This document shows positions 1 to 8,193 of a stretch of DNA of 64,000 nt, piece after piece. The stretch lies in the NCBI GenBank assembly GCA_029432775.1, contig JAROAZ010000014.1:1-64000 (forward strand), read 5' to 3'. Numbering within the stretch: position 1 is the first letter of the stretch; each line of letters opens with the position of its first letter. The position numbers and the translations under genes are program-made. The stretch comes from Pontiellaceae bacterium B12227 (lineage in GTDB: Bacteria > Verrucomicrobiota > Kiritimatiellia > Kiritimatiellales > Pontiellaceae). Under the pieces are notes generated by a model that did not search any database, was not told the DNA's origin, and worked only from the letters and a program-made list of their open reading frames with translations.

Positions 1-180
1 AAGCCGGCACCCAGGCTCCAACCGACGCCACCTGTTGAGCCGGTACCTGAGGTGAAGAAGCCGGAACCGGTGGTTGCCGTGGTAAAACCGAAGCCTGCAC
101 CCAGTCTCCAGCCGACCCCGCCTGTTGAACCGATACCTGAAGTGAAGAAGCCGGAACCGGTGGTTGCTGTGGTAAAACCG
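1..180 (+). repeat. 90-bp tandem repeat inside a coding region
   Basis: Bases 1-90 and 91-180 are two nearly identical 90-bp units, each encoding 30 residues in frame. The array probably continues upstream of the window. Confidence 0.85.
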
Positions 181-882
181 GAGCCGATTCCGGAGGTCGT
201 TAAGAATGATGATCATCTGGAGTCTCTTCTTGCCTCGATCGATAAGGTTGAAGAGCAGCCAGATGTTCCTGTCAAAGATCCTGATCCCATGAAAGAAGAT
301 AAGAATCTGATCGCTCTGATGGCGACTTCTGATCAAGGGGCCACCAGTCCGGAGTCTGAGCCTGTTGAGAAAGATGATCATCTGGAATCACTTCTGGCTT
401 CGATCGATAAGGTGGATGAAAAATCAAGTAAACCGGTTTCAGATCCTGAATCCATGAAGGAAAACAATATGAATGCGTTGTTGGCGGCAGCCGACAAGGC
501 GGAAGGCAGTTCCGGTGCTGCCACGGTCGAACCGGAAGTGAAGGCGGAGAGTGAGATGAGCATCTTGCTGGCATCACTGGGCTCTCATGGTTCGGAATCC
601 CCGGATCCTGTTCAGGAAGCTGCACCGGAGCAGGATGACCTGGCAGCCTATGTGCAGCAACTTACAGAGAATGCAATTTCCGAACCAGAGACTGAAGTGG
701 CTGACGTTCAGGCCATCACTCCGGCGGCGTCTTTCGAAGGCGATGAACCCATTCGATATGTGACCAGTAGCAAAAGTGCGAATATTCTTGTGGAGCTGCT
801 GACTAAAGACCAACCAAAAACAAGTGCATCGCTCGGGTCATTCCTCGATGGATTGGTGGAGGATATCAATGACAAACACTAG
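1..882 (+). CDS. Pro/Glu/Val-rich repeat protein of the pilus/secretion operon (5' truncated)
   Basis: The reading frame is already open at base 1, so the true start lies upstream; the GTG at 52 is only an internal codon. The first 60 residues are a 30-residue repeat (KPAPxLQPTPPVEP...), two copies in view. The rest holds a second, looser repeat around DDHLESLLASIDKV (near residues 70 and 123) followed by MKExxNxLLA-like segments. It is acidic and low in complexity, with no visible membrane segment or known domain. It overlaps the next gene by 14 bp and lies two genes upstream of a secretin, so a role as a linker or periplasm-spanning part of the pilus/type II secretion assembly is plausible. 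This is inferred from position only; I do not recognise the family. Confidence 0.75.
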   Translation, partial: KPAPRLQPTPPVEPVPEVKKPEPVVAVVKPKPAPSLQPTPPVEPIPEVKKPEPVVAVVKPEPIPEVVKNDDHLESLLASIDKVEEQPDVPVKDPDPMKEDKNLIALMATSDQGATSPESEPVEKDDHLESLLASIDKVDEKSSKPVSDPESMKENNMNALLAAADKAEGSSGAATVEPEVKAESEMSILLASLGSHGSESPDPVQEAAPEQDDLAAYVQQLTENAISEPETEVADVQAITPAASFEGDEPIRYVTSSKSANILVELLTKDQPKTSASLGSFLDGLVEDINDKH

Positions 883-1318
883 CAAATCCAAATTCTTTAA
901 ATCCGGAAAACTGACTTTCCTCCTGTTGGGAATCGGAATGCTGCTGGGTACAGATTGTTTTTCACAGACGAAGTCAGTCAGTGGCGCGAATAATGCTAAT
1001 AATGTGTCAGCCACAGTTAAACGCGACCCGTTCTGGCCGGTGGGGCATGTGCCGGAAGCAGTGCGGGCTGCCAATAAGAAAAAAGTGGTCGTTAAGAAAC
1101 AAGCCGAAAGCAACGATTGGAATGGAGCAATGAAAAAAGTCGTTATCAATGGAGTAAGCAGCCGGGCAAATAATGATTTTTTTGCAGTAATTAACGGTCA
1201 GGTAAAACGGGTGGATGACACCATTAGTGTAAGTCATGGCGGTGTCACCTACACCTGGGCAGTAGCCAATATCAAGCCACCGGGATCCGTTAAGCTTCGC
1301 AGGGTTTCAGCGTTGTAA
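869..1318 (+). CDS. PilP/GspC-like periplasmic protein upstream of the secretin
   Basis: 149 residues. The ATG at 869 is chosen because a hydrophobic N-terminal segment (LTFLLLGIGMLLG) then sits where a signal anchor or signal peptide belongs; an upstream in-frame ATG would only add an unrelated tail. Residues 46-52 read RDPFWPV, like the short DPF motif that precedes the folded domain of pilus PilP and type II GspC proteins. The C-terminal half (VVINGVSSRANNDFFAVINGQ...) looks like a small beta domain of that kind. It overlaps the preceding gene by 14 bp and lies 26 bp before the secretin gene, which is where a secretin partner belongs. The family call rests on motif and context; sequence identity to PilP was not tested. 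Confidence 0.6.
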   Translation: MTNTSKSKFFKSGKLTFLLLGIGMLLGTDCFSQTKSVSGANNANNVSATVKRDPFWPVGHVPEAVRAANKKKVVVKKQAESNDWNGAMKKVVINGVSSRANNDFFAVINGQVKRVDDTISVSHGGVTYTWAVANIKPPGSVKLRRVSAL

Positions 1319-1344
1319 TCATCTTAAACAGGAAGGTTAAGGAT

Positions 1345-3240
1345 ATGAAGAGTAGTAAGAGAATTGAAATGGGACGTATGTTGGCCGCGATTGTACTGGT
1401 AGGTTCGACAGTCTATGCTCAGCAGGTGAAGGTTGAGGATCAGGACTTACTGAATATGCTGGAATCAGTGAACAATGCGTCGAGTGATACGCAGGAAGTA
1501 ACTGTTGCAGATTCTCTCGATACGCTTGATGTTGCAACTTCAAACAGCCCGGGTGAGATTTCCGAAGCAAATACCAATGAAATGGTAGATGCGCTCAGTG
1601 TTGAGATTCTGGATGAGTCTGAAGCATCGACCATTGGAAATCTGATTACTGTGCGTTTGAATAAAGTCAGCCTTGAAGATGCGATTAATCTCTTTGCACA
1701 GCTTTCAGGAGCCAACATCATTGTGCCGGAGCTGACTGAAGCGTCGATGATTTCAGTGAACCTGAAGGATGTCGAATGGCGCCCGGCTCTGCAGTCGATT
1801 CTGGACACCTATAATTACGAACTCTATCAGCGCGTATCCGGATCCAATGTATATGCGGTCCGCCGTCGGCCGCCCGGAGCTCCTGAACCACAAGTGGTTG
1901 AAACGTTTAAGCTGGAGTATGCAACCGTACCTAATGCCGCTGCCCTGATTCGCGGTCTGCTTCCCGCCGATGCCAAAATTTCAGAATTTGCATCCCGCAA
2001 TATGATGGTTATTAAAAGCACCGAGTCCAGTCTCAGCGAAGTTCGTGCGGTACTGGAGACCATCGATCAGGTGCGCCAGCAGGTTTACATTGAATCCAAG
2101 TTTATGGAACTCACCGATGATGCGCAAAAAGATCTCGGCATCGACTGGTCCGTCCTGCAGGCCTACGGTCTGGGTGCGCAGAACCTTGGCTACAACCGTA
2201 CCCAAAATGACTCGGATTCCAGAAGTACTGCTAGATACTATGATAATGCGGGGAATCTGCTTGAATCGGCCGGAGCACCCCAGTTCGTTGAAGATGCATC
2301 AGGAGTATTTCCTACAGAACGATATCAGGAAATTACTCCTTCGCTCGAAAAACTCACTTCAAAATCTGTGACTGAAGTTTCGACCGCCGTTCTTTCCGCC
2401 GATGACTTCCGTGTAGTCATGAGTGCATTGGAACAGAATAAAGGGGTAAACATTGTTTCCAATCCGAAAATTATTGTGGCCAACGAAGAGCTGGCAAACA
2501 TTTCCATCATTCGTAAAGAGCCGAACCTGAAACAGGAACGGGAGCAACAGCTTAACGATCAGCCGTCCACCACCACCTACACGCTGGATACCGAGATGCC
2601 GTTCTTCGAATACGGGATCAAACTGGATGTGACCCCCTCGATTAACACCAGCAGCAACATTACCGTTCAGATTCAGCCTTCGCTGACCCGCAAGTATGCA
2701 GATAAGATTGCCGGAGATAACACCTACCCGATCATTGACGAGAAGAGTATCGATACGGTGTTCAACCTGGCTTCCGGTCAAACTGCGGCCATCGGTGGTC
2801 TGACAGAGATTACGGAAGGCGAAGAAGAGCGCAAAGTTCCATTGCTTGGAAGCATTCCCTTCATCGGGCGCCTTTTCTCCTGGAAACAGACCGTCACGGG
2901 GCAGGACGAAACGGTCATCTTTGTAACCGTCGGCCTGGCCAATACCGAGCAGCTCGAAGCCGGTAATATTGATATGCCGGGCGATGCCGAGCTGGCCCGC
3001 CGCCAGTTGATTCTGGATAACAACAAGCGCGTTTACCGAGATCATGGGCGTGGTTACTTTGAACTTCAGGAAGAAGAAAAGCTGGAAAGCATGATGAAAG
3101 TTCTGGACCAGAAAGAAGCCGAACGTCAGCTGCGTCGTCAGATGGAGCTCGAAAAGGAAGCCCAGCGCAAAGAACGTGCAGCACAGAAAGAAGCAGAGCG
3201 TAAAGAGCGCGAAGCAGAGACTGTGATAAGAAATAGATAA
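1345..3240 (+). CDS. Secretin (PilQ/GspD family) outer-membrane channel
   Basis: 631 residues. The ATG at 1345 follows an AGGAAGG-type ribosome site. Signal peptide near residues 1-26 (ends VYAQQ). An N0/STN-type domain spans about 93-165 (VSLEDAINLFAQLSGANIIVP), an N1-type domain about 185-250 (TFKLEYATVPNAAALIRGLLP), and the secretin core about 255-535, including VNIVSNPKIIVANEE, the gate region and the closing VPLLGSIPFIGRLFS motif typical of secretins. It forms the outer-membrane pore for a type IV pilus or type II secretion system. The last 60 residues are an unusual charged Lys/Glu/Arg helix (KEAQRKERAAQKEAERKERE), perhaps a coiled-coil contact. Last gene of the operon, followed by a hairpin terminator. 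Confidence 0.93.
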   Translation: MKSSKRIEMGRMLAAIVLVGSTVYAQQVKVEDQDLLNMLESVNNASSDTQEVTVADSLDTLDVATSNSPGEISEANTNEMVDALSVEILDESEASTIGNLITVRLNKVSLEDAINLFAQLSGANIIVPELTEASMISVNLKDVEWRPALQSILDTYNYELYQRVSGSNVYAVRRRPPGAPEPQVVETFKLEYATVPNAAALIRGLLPADAKISEFASRNMMVIKSTESSLSEVRAVLETIDQVRQQVYIESKFMELTDDAQKDLGIDWSVLQAYGLGAQNLGYNRTQNDSDSRSTARYYDNAGNLLESAGAPQFVEDASGVFPTERYQEITPSLEKLTSKSVTEVSTAVLSADDFRVVMSALEQNKGVNIVSNPKIIVANEELANISIIRKEPNLKQEREQQLNDQPSTTTYTLDTEMPFFEYGIKLDVTPSINTSSNITVQIQPSLTRKYADKIAGDNTYPIIDEKSIDTVFNLASGQTAAIGGLTEITEGEEERKVPLLGSIPFIGRLFSWKQTVTGQDETVIFVTVGLANTEQLEAGNIDMPGDAELARRQLILDNNKRVYRDHGRGYFELQEEEKLESMMKVLDQKEAERQLRRQMELEKEAQRKERAAQKEAERKEREAETVIRNR

Positions 3241-3314
3241 AATTTTGATCCGGCGGAGGGTAGAAAGGCCGGTTATTATTAAAGTTTGCGGAGACGCACA
3301 AGAATCTCCCTAAC

Positions 3315-3364
3315 ATCCAGCCATTGGAAAAAGGACTCCTCCCAGCCTTTTCCAATGGCTGGAA
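3315..3364. repeat. Inverted pair of TTCCA-N5-TGGAA palindromes forming a hairpin
   Basis: Copy 1 at 3315-3329 (one mismatch) and copy 2 at 3350-3364 (perfect) face each other. With their flanks they form about 18 bp of stem with one bulge, around an 11-14 nt loop. They lie 75 bp after the secretin stop and just before its terminator. Confidence 0.9.
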
Positions 3365-3374
3365 ATTCAGAAGG

Positions 3375-3398
3375 GCCCCGGTGAAAGCCGGGGCTTTT
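3375..3398 (+). terminator. Rho-independent terminator of the secretin operon
   Basis: A perfect 7-bp GC stem (GCCCCGG / CCGGGGC at 3375-3381 and 3388-3394) is followed by TTTT. It ends the pilus/secretin operon. Confidence 0.85.
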
Positions 3399-3456
3399 CC
3401 CTTTTTGAGAACGGTGGTATGGCAGCCGTCAGAAACGAAACGCGAGTCGTATAGAC

Positions 3457-3565
3457 AAAAAAAGACCCGGGGGGTTAGTCCGGGTGCTCTTAGGAGTAAC
3501 GGGCGGCGGTGAGTTTGGGTTCACTTGGGTTACCGCTGATGCCCGATTATGAAATTGTTGGGTTC
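3457..3565 (-). ncRNA. Structured small RNA candidate B (paralogue of 6552-6661)
   Basis: On the minus strand a conserved CTCGTATACA block (3571-3580) precedes a predicted 5' end GAACCCAACAA (3565 downward). A two-part stem follows: outer CGGGC/GCCCG, inner GCGGT/ACCGC, with an apical loop containing CAAGTGAACCCAAAC. Next come the linker TACTCC and a terminator hairpin (ACCCGG/CCGGGT at 3465-3470 and 3480-3485) with seven U. The candidate at 6552-6661 shares the 5' end, loop, linker and CTAACC terminator loop but has different, still paired stem bases. No open reading frame of note. It lies 100 bp downstream of the sigma-factor stop on the same strand. Function unknown. Confidence 0.7.
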
Positions 3566-3570
3566 ATTAA

Positions 3571-3580
3571 TGTATACGAG
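3571..3580 (-). promoter_or_regulatory. Conserved -10-like block of RNA candidate B
   Basis: Minus-strand CTCGTATACA, with TATACA six bases before the predicted RNA start. The same block precedes candidate A. No convincing -35 at 16-18 bp. Confidence 0.5.
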
Positions 3581-3666
3581 GGCTGAATCGGAAGCGTTAC
3601 TCTCAAAGCGTCTTTTTTTAACCTTTTTTTATGAGTGTTGGTAAAATGGGTTTTTTATTGATGTTT

Positions 3667-4275
3667 TCAGCCTAAATCGCGGTTCAGGCGAGTGATCTCC
3701 GTCCGCATTTTTTCGAAGACTTCGGCTTTGTAGACACGCACGCTGGCTTCGGAAATGCCCAGCCTGGCGGAAATTTCTTTAGTGGGAACCTCTGCAGAGA
3801 CCATTTTAAAGACCTCGCGTTTGGTTTCATAGATATCGTCTTTAATATTGTCCCAGGCCAGATTGGTTATGTGCAGCACCCATTCTTCCCGTGCCAGATT
3901 TTCAATATCCGGGAGGACCTGCTCCTCGATGGAAACATATTGCTCCTGATATTCCACTGAATCGCGGCCGGTGATGAAGTTTTTCTTGGTTCGGAAAAAA
4001 TCCTTCACCGTATTCCGGGTCATGGCAGCCAGCCAGTTATGGAACTTGCCTTTATTCTGGTTGTATTCGAAATCTTCAATTTTCTGCCAGACCTTGGTCA
4101 GCACCGCCTGGCTGATGTCCTCCGCATCCGCCTCGTTGATTCCCATGCGTAGGATCAGACTGAGGATAAAGGCGCGGTAAATATTCTCAAACTCGAGCCA
4201 TGCTTCATGGTTCTCCGTCTTTTTGAGTTTAGCCAGCAGGGTAAGCCGGGTTTGGTATTGATTTTCGTCAGCCAT
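3667..4275 (-). CDS. ECF-type RNA polymerase sigma factor
   Basis: 202 residues. Region 2 spans about 25-95, with the core-binding helix (GINEADAEDISQAVLTKVWQKI) and the -10 recognition part (GKFHNWLAAMTRNTVKDFFR). Region 4 is a C-terminal helix-turn-helix (VPTKEISARLGISEASVRVYKAEVFEKM). This matches the sigma factors that PVC bacteria encode next to membrane Ser/Thr kinases. Its ATG lies one base after the kinase stop codon, so the two are translationally linked and likely form a signal pair, with the kinase controlling the sigma factor or a partner. That link is inferred from gene order. Confidence 0.88.
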   Translation of the reverse strand: MADENQYQTRLTLLAKLKKTENHEAWLEFENIYRAFILSLILRMGINEADAEDISQAVLTKVWQKIEDFEYNQNKGKFHNWLAAMTRNTVKDFFRTKKNFITGRDSVEYQEQYVSIEEQVLPDIENLAREEWVLHITNLAWDNIKDDIYETKREVFKMVSAEVPTKEISARLGISEASVRVYKAEVFEKMRTEITRLNRDLG

Positions 4276-4276
4276 A

Positions 4277-6493
4277 TCAGTCGTCAGTGTAGATGATGAT
4301 TACGCCTCGCCGCGCAAGGGATCGAATGGTTTGATCAGTTCGGAAGGCCTCTGAAACCGTCAGCATCTTCAGATCCCGGTTCCAGATTAGTTGCGGGCTG
4401 ATGGTCAGCCCCTCGATGCCGCTGATATCCAGCGAACGGAGTTTGGAAAGCTTGATCATGCTGGTGATGTTGCGTATGCGGGTTTTGCTGATATCGAGCG
4501 ACTGCAGCCCATTCAGCTGATCCTGATCGAAAAGATGGTTGAGCGGGGTGCCGGCTAGGCGCAGCTCGACCATGCCTTCTTCGGTGAGCAGGTTCAGGTC
4601 GGGCTCCCCGATGTTACTGGCATTTAATATCCGAATCTTAAGGCCGCACAAGGGGGAAATGTCATCCAGTTCAGGATTATTTCCCATATCAATGATCCAG
4701 CCGCCGGAGCCGGTGGCCTGCCACTTAAAATAGAGTTCTTCAACTTCCGGGTTGAGAATCTTCAGGGCCTCAGCCAGGGCCGGGAGGCGGGTGTCCGGAT
4801 CAAAGGCCTGCTGGTTCAGGTGGTAGAATAATCGCGGAAGACCTTCCGGAACATTGTAGGCCACAAAATCTTTCACCAATTGCGGGAGGGCGGCATCGGT
4901 CAATTCGCCCAGTTCCATATATTTTTTTGCCAACCGCATGGCCGGTGGGTCTTTTTGCACTGCATGGCCATGGGCGCCTGATAGAATCTTCCAGGCATTG
5001 GAAAAGTCCAGCTGGCTCAGCAGCAGACGGCCTTTCTGCAGCCAGGCCGCTTCCAGTTCCGGATCAAAGGCCAGGCTGGTGTCGAGCGACTGTTCCGCTT
5101 CTGCAAACTGATAGTTCTTTTCCTGCTCTTCCATCAGGCTCAGATAATCGGGGGCCACCTTCTGCGCGGTACTGGCAATATAGGTGTTCTTTTCCTGAAG
5201 CGCTTCAAGTGCATTTAGAGCAACCCGTTCGCTCTGCTTGATCGAGTTGAAGCTCTGGACCAGCACAACGGCAATGACAGCAGCAGTGGCCGCAATCAGG
5301 CTGACAGCCAGTTTGTGGCGTTTCACCAGGAGCAGGGCGTGGGTAATAAAGGTCGGGTTCTCAGCCGTGGTTGCAAAACCATCCTGATATTTATGAATAT
5401 CAGTAATCAGCGAGGCCACATTGGGATAGCGGTCGGTAGGTTCGGTGGACATCGCTTTAAGGGCAATGGCCGAAAGCGGAGCGGGGATTTTAAGTTCCGG
5501 AGCCCGCATTCCGGGCGGGGAGAAATCGCCGCGGACGGTTTTCTGCAGAACCTCTTTAATTTTTGTGCCCTCAATGGGGCAGTGATAGGTCAGAATTTCG
5601 TAGAGCAGAGAGCCGAGCATGTAGACGTCGGTCTGAAAGTCGATATCCGAGGGCACGCCCTGCGCCTGTTCCGGCGACATATAGCCCGGGGTGCCGCCCA
5701 CCACATTCTTGTGTTCACGCCGTTTGGCCGACCCTTCCAGGTAGTGTGTAAGCGTTTGGCCGTTCTCCAGTTCCACATCATCCATACTCTGCCAGGATAC
5801 CGGTTCGCCATCGTACTCATTCAGGTGCGTGATCAGAGTCGACAGCCCCCAGTCGAGCACATGCACATCGCCAAAGTCGCCCACGCTGATGTTCGAGGGT
5901 TTCAGGTCCAGATGAATGACGCCTTTGGTATGAGCATAGTCAATGGCATTGCAGACTTTTAGAAAAATGGCCAGCAGGCGGGTTCGGGTATAGCGCCCGA
6001 TATATTCCGCATTTCCATTCCGGAGTTGCTTGATAATATCGCCGAGCGTTTCGCCCTTGAGAGCTTTCATGGTGAAATACGGATTCCCGTTCTCATCCAG
6101 CGCAATATCATAGATCGGGATAATGTTCGGATGCTGCAGGTTGGCAGTCAGCCGCGCTTCGTAAAGGAAGGAGTCGATATCATCTTCCGAAGCAATCTTC
6201 GAATCCTGAATCAGCGCCATGGCCACTTTTCGGGCCGTCCGGTGGTCATCCACCTCCCAGATGGCCTTCATGCCCCCCTGATTCAGTTTTTTGTTGGGCG
6301 AATACCGGTCTTTAGGGTTTCCATCCATCAGCCCATCGCGACTTGTGGTTGAATTTCGCTCCAGATCTTCTTCGAAAAGGATCTTTTCTGTGTTGGAAAA
6401 GATGATGTCATCAGCAAACAGGTTGGCATTGCCGATCTCCCTGGCAGGAGCTGGCTTGTCTGTCTTTTTCGGTTGATTTTCGCTGTCAGCCAT
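4277..6493 (-). CDS. Membrane Ser/Thr protein kinase with TPR and leucine-rich C-terminus; displaced catalytic lysine
   Basis: 738 residues from the ATG at 6493; an in-frame TTG at 6505 lies inside a palindrome and is less likely. Kinase domain at about 65-370: the alpha-C Glu (FLYEARLTANLQHPNIIPIYDI), the catalytic loop HLDLKPSN and metal-binding DWG are present. The beta-3 strand reads VAMAL where VAIK is expected, so the usual lysine is missing; a Lys instead sits in the glycine-rich loop (NQGGMKAIW), as in WNK kinases. A membrane segment follows at about 393-412 (LAVSLIAATAAVIAVVLV), then TPR-like helices and leucine-rich repeats (LRLAGTPLNHLF, LQSLDISKTRI). It is encoded just upstream of, and coupled to, the sigma factor. 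The N-terminal kinase should be cytoplasmic and the C-terminus periplasmic. Confidence 0.88.
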   Translation of the reverse strand: MADSENQPKKTDKPAPAREIGNANLFADDIIFSNTEKILFEEDLERNSTTSRDGLMDGNPKDRYSPNKKLNQGGMKAIWEVDDHRTARKVAMALIQDSKIASEDDIDSFLYEARLTANLQHPNIIPIYDIALDENGNPYFTMKALKGETLGDIIKQLRNGNAEYIGRYTRTRLLAIFLKVCNAIDYAHTKGVIHLDLKPSNISVGDFGDVHVLDWGLSTLITHLNEYDGEPVSWQSMDDVELENGQTLTHYLEGSAKRREHKNVVGGTPGYMSPEQAQGVPSDIDFQTDVYMLGSLLYEILTYHCPIEGTKIKEVLQKTVRGDFSPPGMRAPELKIPAPLSAIALKAMSTEPTDRYPNVASLITDIHKYQDGFATTAENPTFITHALLLVKRHKLAVSLIAATAAVIAVVLVQSFNSIKQSERVALNALEALQEKNTYIASTAQKVAPDYLSLMEEQEKNYQFAEAEQSLDTSLAFDPELEAAWLQKGRLLLSQLDFSNAWKILSGAHGHAVQKDPPAMRLAKKYMELGELTDAALPQLVKDFVAYNVPEGLPRLFYHLNQQAFDPDTRLPALAEALKILNPEVEELYFKWQATGSGGWIIDMGNNPELDDISPLCGLKIRILNASNIGEPDLNLLTEEGMVELRLAGTPLNHLFDQDQLNGLQSLDISKTRIRNITSMIKLSKLRSLDISGIEGLTISPQLIWNRDLKMLTVSEAFRTDQTIRSLARRGVIIIYTDD
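4989..5003. repeat. TTCCARNNNYTGGAA palindrome, in gene
   Basis: Perfect arms, centre GGCAT. Within the kinase gene, read as SNAWK on the minus strand. Confidence 0.95.
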
Positions 6494-6499
6494 AATTTT

Positions 6500-6514
6500 T
6501 TCCAATGGTTGGAA
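6500..6514. repeat. TTCCARNNNYTGGAA palindrome, at a translation start
   Basis: Perfect arms, centre ATGGT. It ends 7 bases before the kinase ATG, so its TTGGAA arm lies where a ribosome-binding site would be. Confidence 0.95.
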
Positions 6515-6551
6515 AAGTCAGAGAAAAGTAGCATGTGCGCCGGTTGCGGGC

Positions 6552-6661
6552 AAAAGAAAACCCCGCTGGTTAGGCGGGGCAGTCGGAGTAGTTTTCAAGA
6601 AGCTTGCAGCGGGTTTGGGTTCACTTGAGCCGCGTGCTTCATTTGGGTTGTTGTTGGGTTC
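6552..6661 (-). ncRNA. Structured small RNA candidate A (paralogue of 3457-3565)
   Basis: Same architecture as candidate B: CTCGTATACA block, 5' GAACCCAACAA, outer stem GAAGC/GCTTC, inner stem GCGG/CCGC, apical loop with CAAGTGAACCCAAAC, linker TACTCC, then a terminator hairpin (CCCCGC/GCGGGG at 6561-6566 and 6574-6579, loop CTAACC on the minus strand) with a U-rich tail. The stems differ from B in sequence yet still pair. It lies upstream of the kinase on the same strand, so a terminating leader (attenuator) for the kinase is an alternative. Candidate B cannot be such a leader, which favours free small RNAs. Confidence 0.7.
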
Positions 6662-6662
6662 G

Positions 6663-6676
6663 CTACTGTATACGAG
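6663..6676 (-). promoter_or_regulatory. Conserved -10-like block of RNA candidate A
   Basis: Minus-strand CCTCGTATACAGTA, with TATACA at 6667-6672, six bases from the predicted start. A TTGAAT lies 22 bp upstream, too far for a standard -35. Confidence 0.5.
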
Positions 6677-6781
6677 GAAACTTTTCAGAGTGTTATTCAA
6701 AAGGGGCACTTTTTTATTCGTTTTTTAAAAATGGCCGTAAACCCCAGTAAAATTCCCATTTTGTGTAATGAAAAAAAGGTC

Positions 6782-6817
6782 AAAAAAAACCAGAGATTGG
6801 AAATGTCCGATCTCTGG
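6782..6817 (-). terminator. Rho-independent terminator of the porin gene
   Basis: An 8-bp stem (CCAGAGAT at 6790-6797 with ATCTCTGG at 6810-6817) is followed on the minus strand by eight T. The left arm with its loop resembles a decayed copy of the dispersed palindrome. Confidence 0.88.
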
Positions 6818-6842
6818 AAGTTCTCAGGCGATATGAATTGAA

Positions 6843-8090
6843 TCAGAAGCGGAGGTTGCCGCGCAGCCAGAATACCGTTTCATCATTGGTGCCATTCGAG
6901 GCAGCATCATCGCCTTTGAAATAGAGTGCCAGCCCGGTGAGCGCATCAAAGTTATCGCAGATTTTATATTTCAGCATCGCATCAATTTCATTTCCGTAGG
7001 TGCCGGAAAAAGAAGAAGCAGGTGTGTCTGCCGCCGTATTGAAGTAGTGGTAAACTCCGATGAGTTCCATGGCTTCCATAGGAGAAATGGAGCCTTTGAC
7101 CCACAGGTCGATCAATCCGGCCGGCAGGCCTCCTCCCGTACCAAGGAACTGGTCAGCCCATCCGTTAAAGGCATGCGCCGTACCGTTCAGTGTCTGGAAA
7201 CGCTCGTTGGGATCGGTTCCTCCGGAGATATACTCCCCGCCAACTTCAACATCCACCGCATCAAAATCCAAATTGGCGGAAAGGTAACCATAATAGGCCT
7301 TTCGTTGAAGGGCTCCCATGGCATGATATCCTAATGTGTCGTTCTTCCCCCAGAAGCGTAAGCCATAAGTGTTGATGTCCGCCGCGTTTTCATTGCGTTG
7401 CAGGTAGGCAAAAGCAGAGGCTTTATTGTGATCTCCCAGTTTATATTCGCCATTAAAGAGGTGATACTGGCGCGTATCGTCATTTTCCCCATCAATGCCA
7501 TTGATGCTGTCTGCATAAGAATAAAGCAGGGTCAGGTTTTCGACCGACTGGTTTTTAACTAAACCGGCATTAAAAGACTGTGCGTTGAAGCGCCATCCGA
7601 CATTGCCGATGAATCGGGCATTATCGAGAATGATTTCCTGCGCGCCGATCCGGGCATGCGTGTCATATCCGGTCCAGCCAAGATACGCCTGGTGCATTCG
7701 GAATGCTTCAGGATCTGCGACGGTATCATAGTTTGGGTTTCTCGGATTATACGTGTCGCTGAGCGGACCGACATACTGAGCCTGTACGAATCCATCGAAG
7801 CCCGAATAATTGGCGGTCTGATAATTGACCCGTACACGGGTTAAAAATGCATTGGCTGCTTTGGTGCCGTTGCCGGAGACATTGGAGTGTTCGTAACCTA
7901 ACCGGATTTCCGCGGTCATTTTACCCTCTTTCATATCGGCCTTAGCCAGCTCATCCAGCGAGGGCCAGGTTTGATGTCCGCCGATCTCCTCTGCGGTTAT
8001 TGAATTCACTGCTATCGGTGTGTCCTGGGCGGATTCTTTGGCAGCAGCCGCCATGGAAATAAGCAGTGTTGCGAATAGTAGACGTTTCAT
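6843..8090 (-). CDS. Outer-membrane porin, alginate-export-like barrel
   Basis: 415 residues. The ATG at 8090 is preferred over the one at 8096 because AGAAGGGG sits 6 bases before it. Signal peptide MKRLLFATLLISMAAAA. The rest is alternating beta-strand sequence ending in the outer-membrane signature LRF. The segment HARIGAQEIILDNARFIGNVGWRFNAQSFNA resembles the conserved core of alginate_exp (AlgE-like) porins, which pass anionic polysaccharides or small solutes. It is a single gene with its own terminator, divergent from the YgbA-family gene. The substrate cannot be read from the sequence. Confidence 0.72.
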   Translation of the reverse strand: MKRLLFATLLISMAAAAKESAQDTPIAVNSITAEEIGGHQTWPSLDELAKADMKEGKMTAEIRLGYEHSNVSGNGTKAANAFLTRVRVNYQTANYSGFDGFVQAQYVGPLSDTYNPRNPNYDTVADPEAFRMHQAYLGWTGYDTHARIGAQEIILDNARFIGNVGWRFNAQSFNAGLVKNQSVENLTLLYSYADSINGIDGENDDTRQYHLFNGEYKLGDHNKASAFAYLQRNENAADINTYGLRFWGKNDTLGYHAMGALQRKAYYGYLSANLDFDAVDVEVGGEYISGGTDPNERFQTLNGTAHAFNGWADQFLGTGGGLPAGLIDLWVKGSISPMEAMELIGVYHYFNTAADTPASSFSGTYGNEIDAMLKYKICDNFDALTGLALYFKGDDAASNGTNDETVFWLRGNLRF

Positions 8091-8193
8091 GTGCATCCCC
8101 TTCTGTTAAGTTTCATGAATAGGTCCTAAAGTGATCCCACAGTAAGGTTATTCAGAAGAAGGTGCAAGCTTAGGAAAGGTGTCAATTGCGATC

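Noticed and set aside
6494-6505. TTG start for the kinase at 6505
   Set aside because: It lies inside the dispersed palindrome; the ATG at 6493 gives a normal N-terminus.
6552-6661. RNA candidate A as a known riboswitch
   Set aside because: No match to conserved cores I know; the paralogue at 3457-3565 is not upstream of any gene on its strand.
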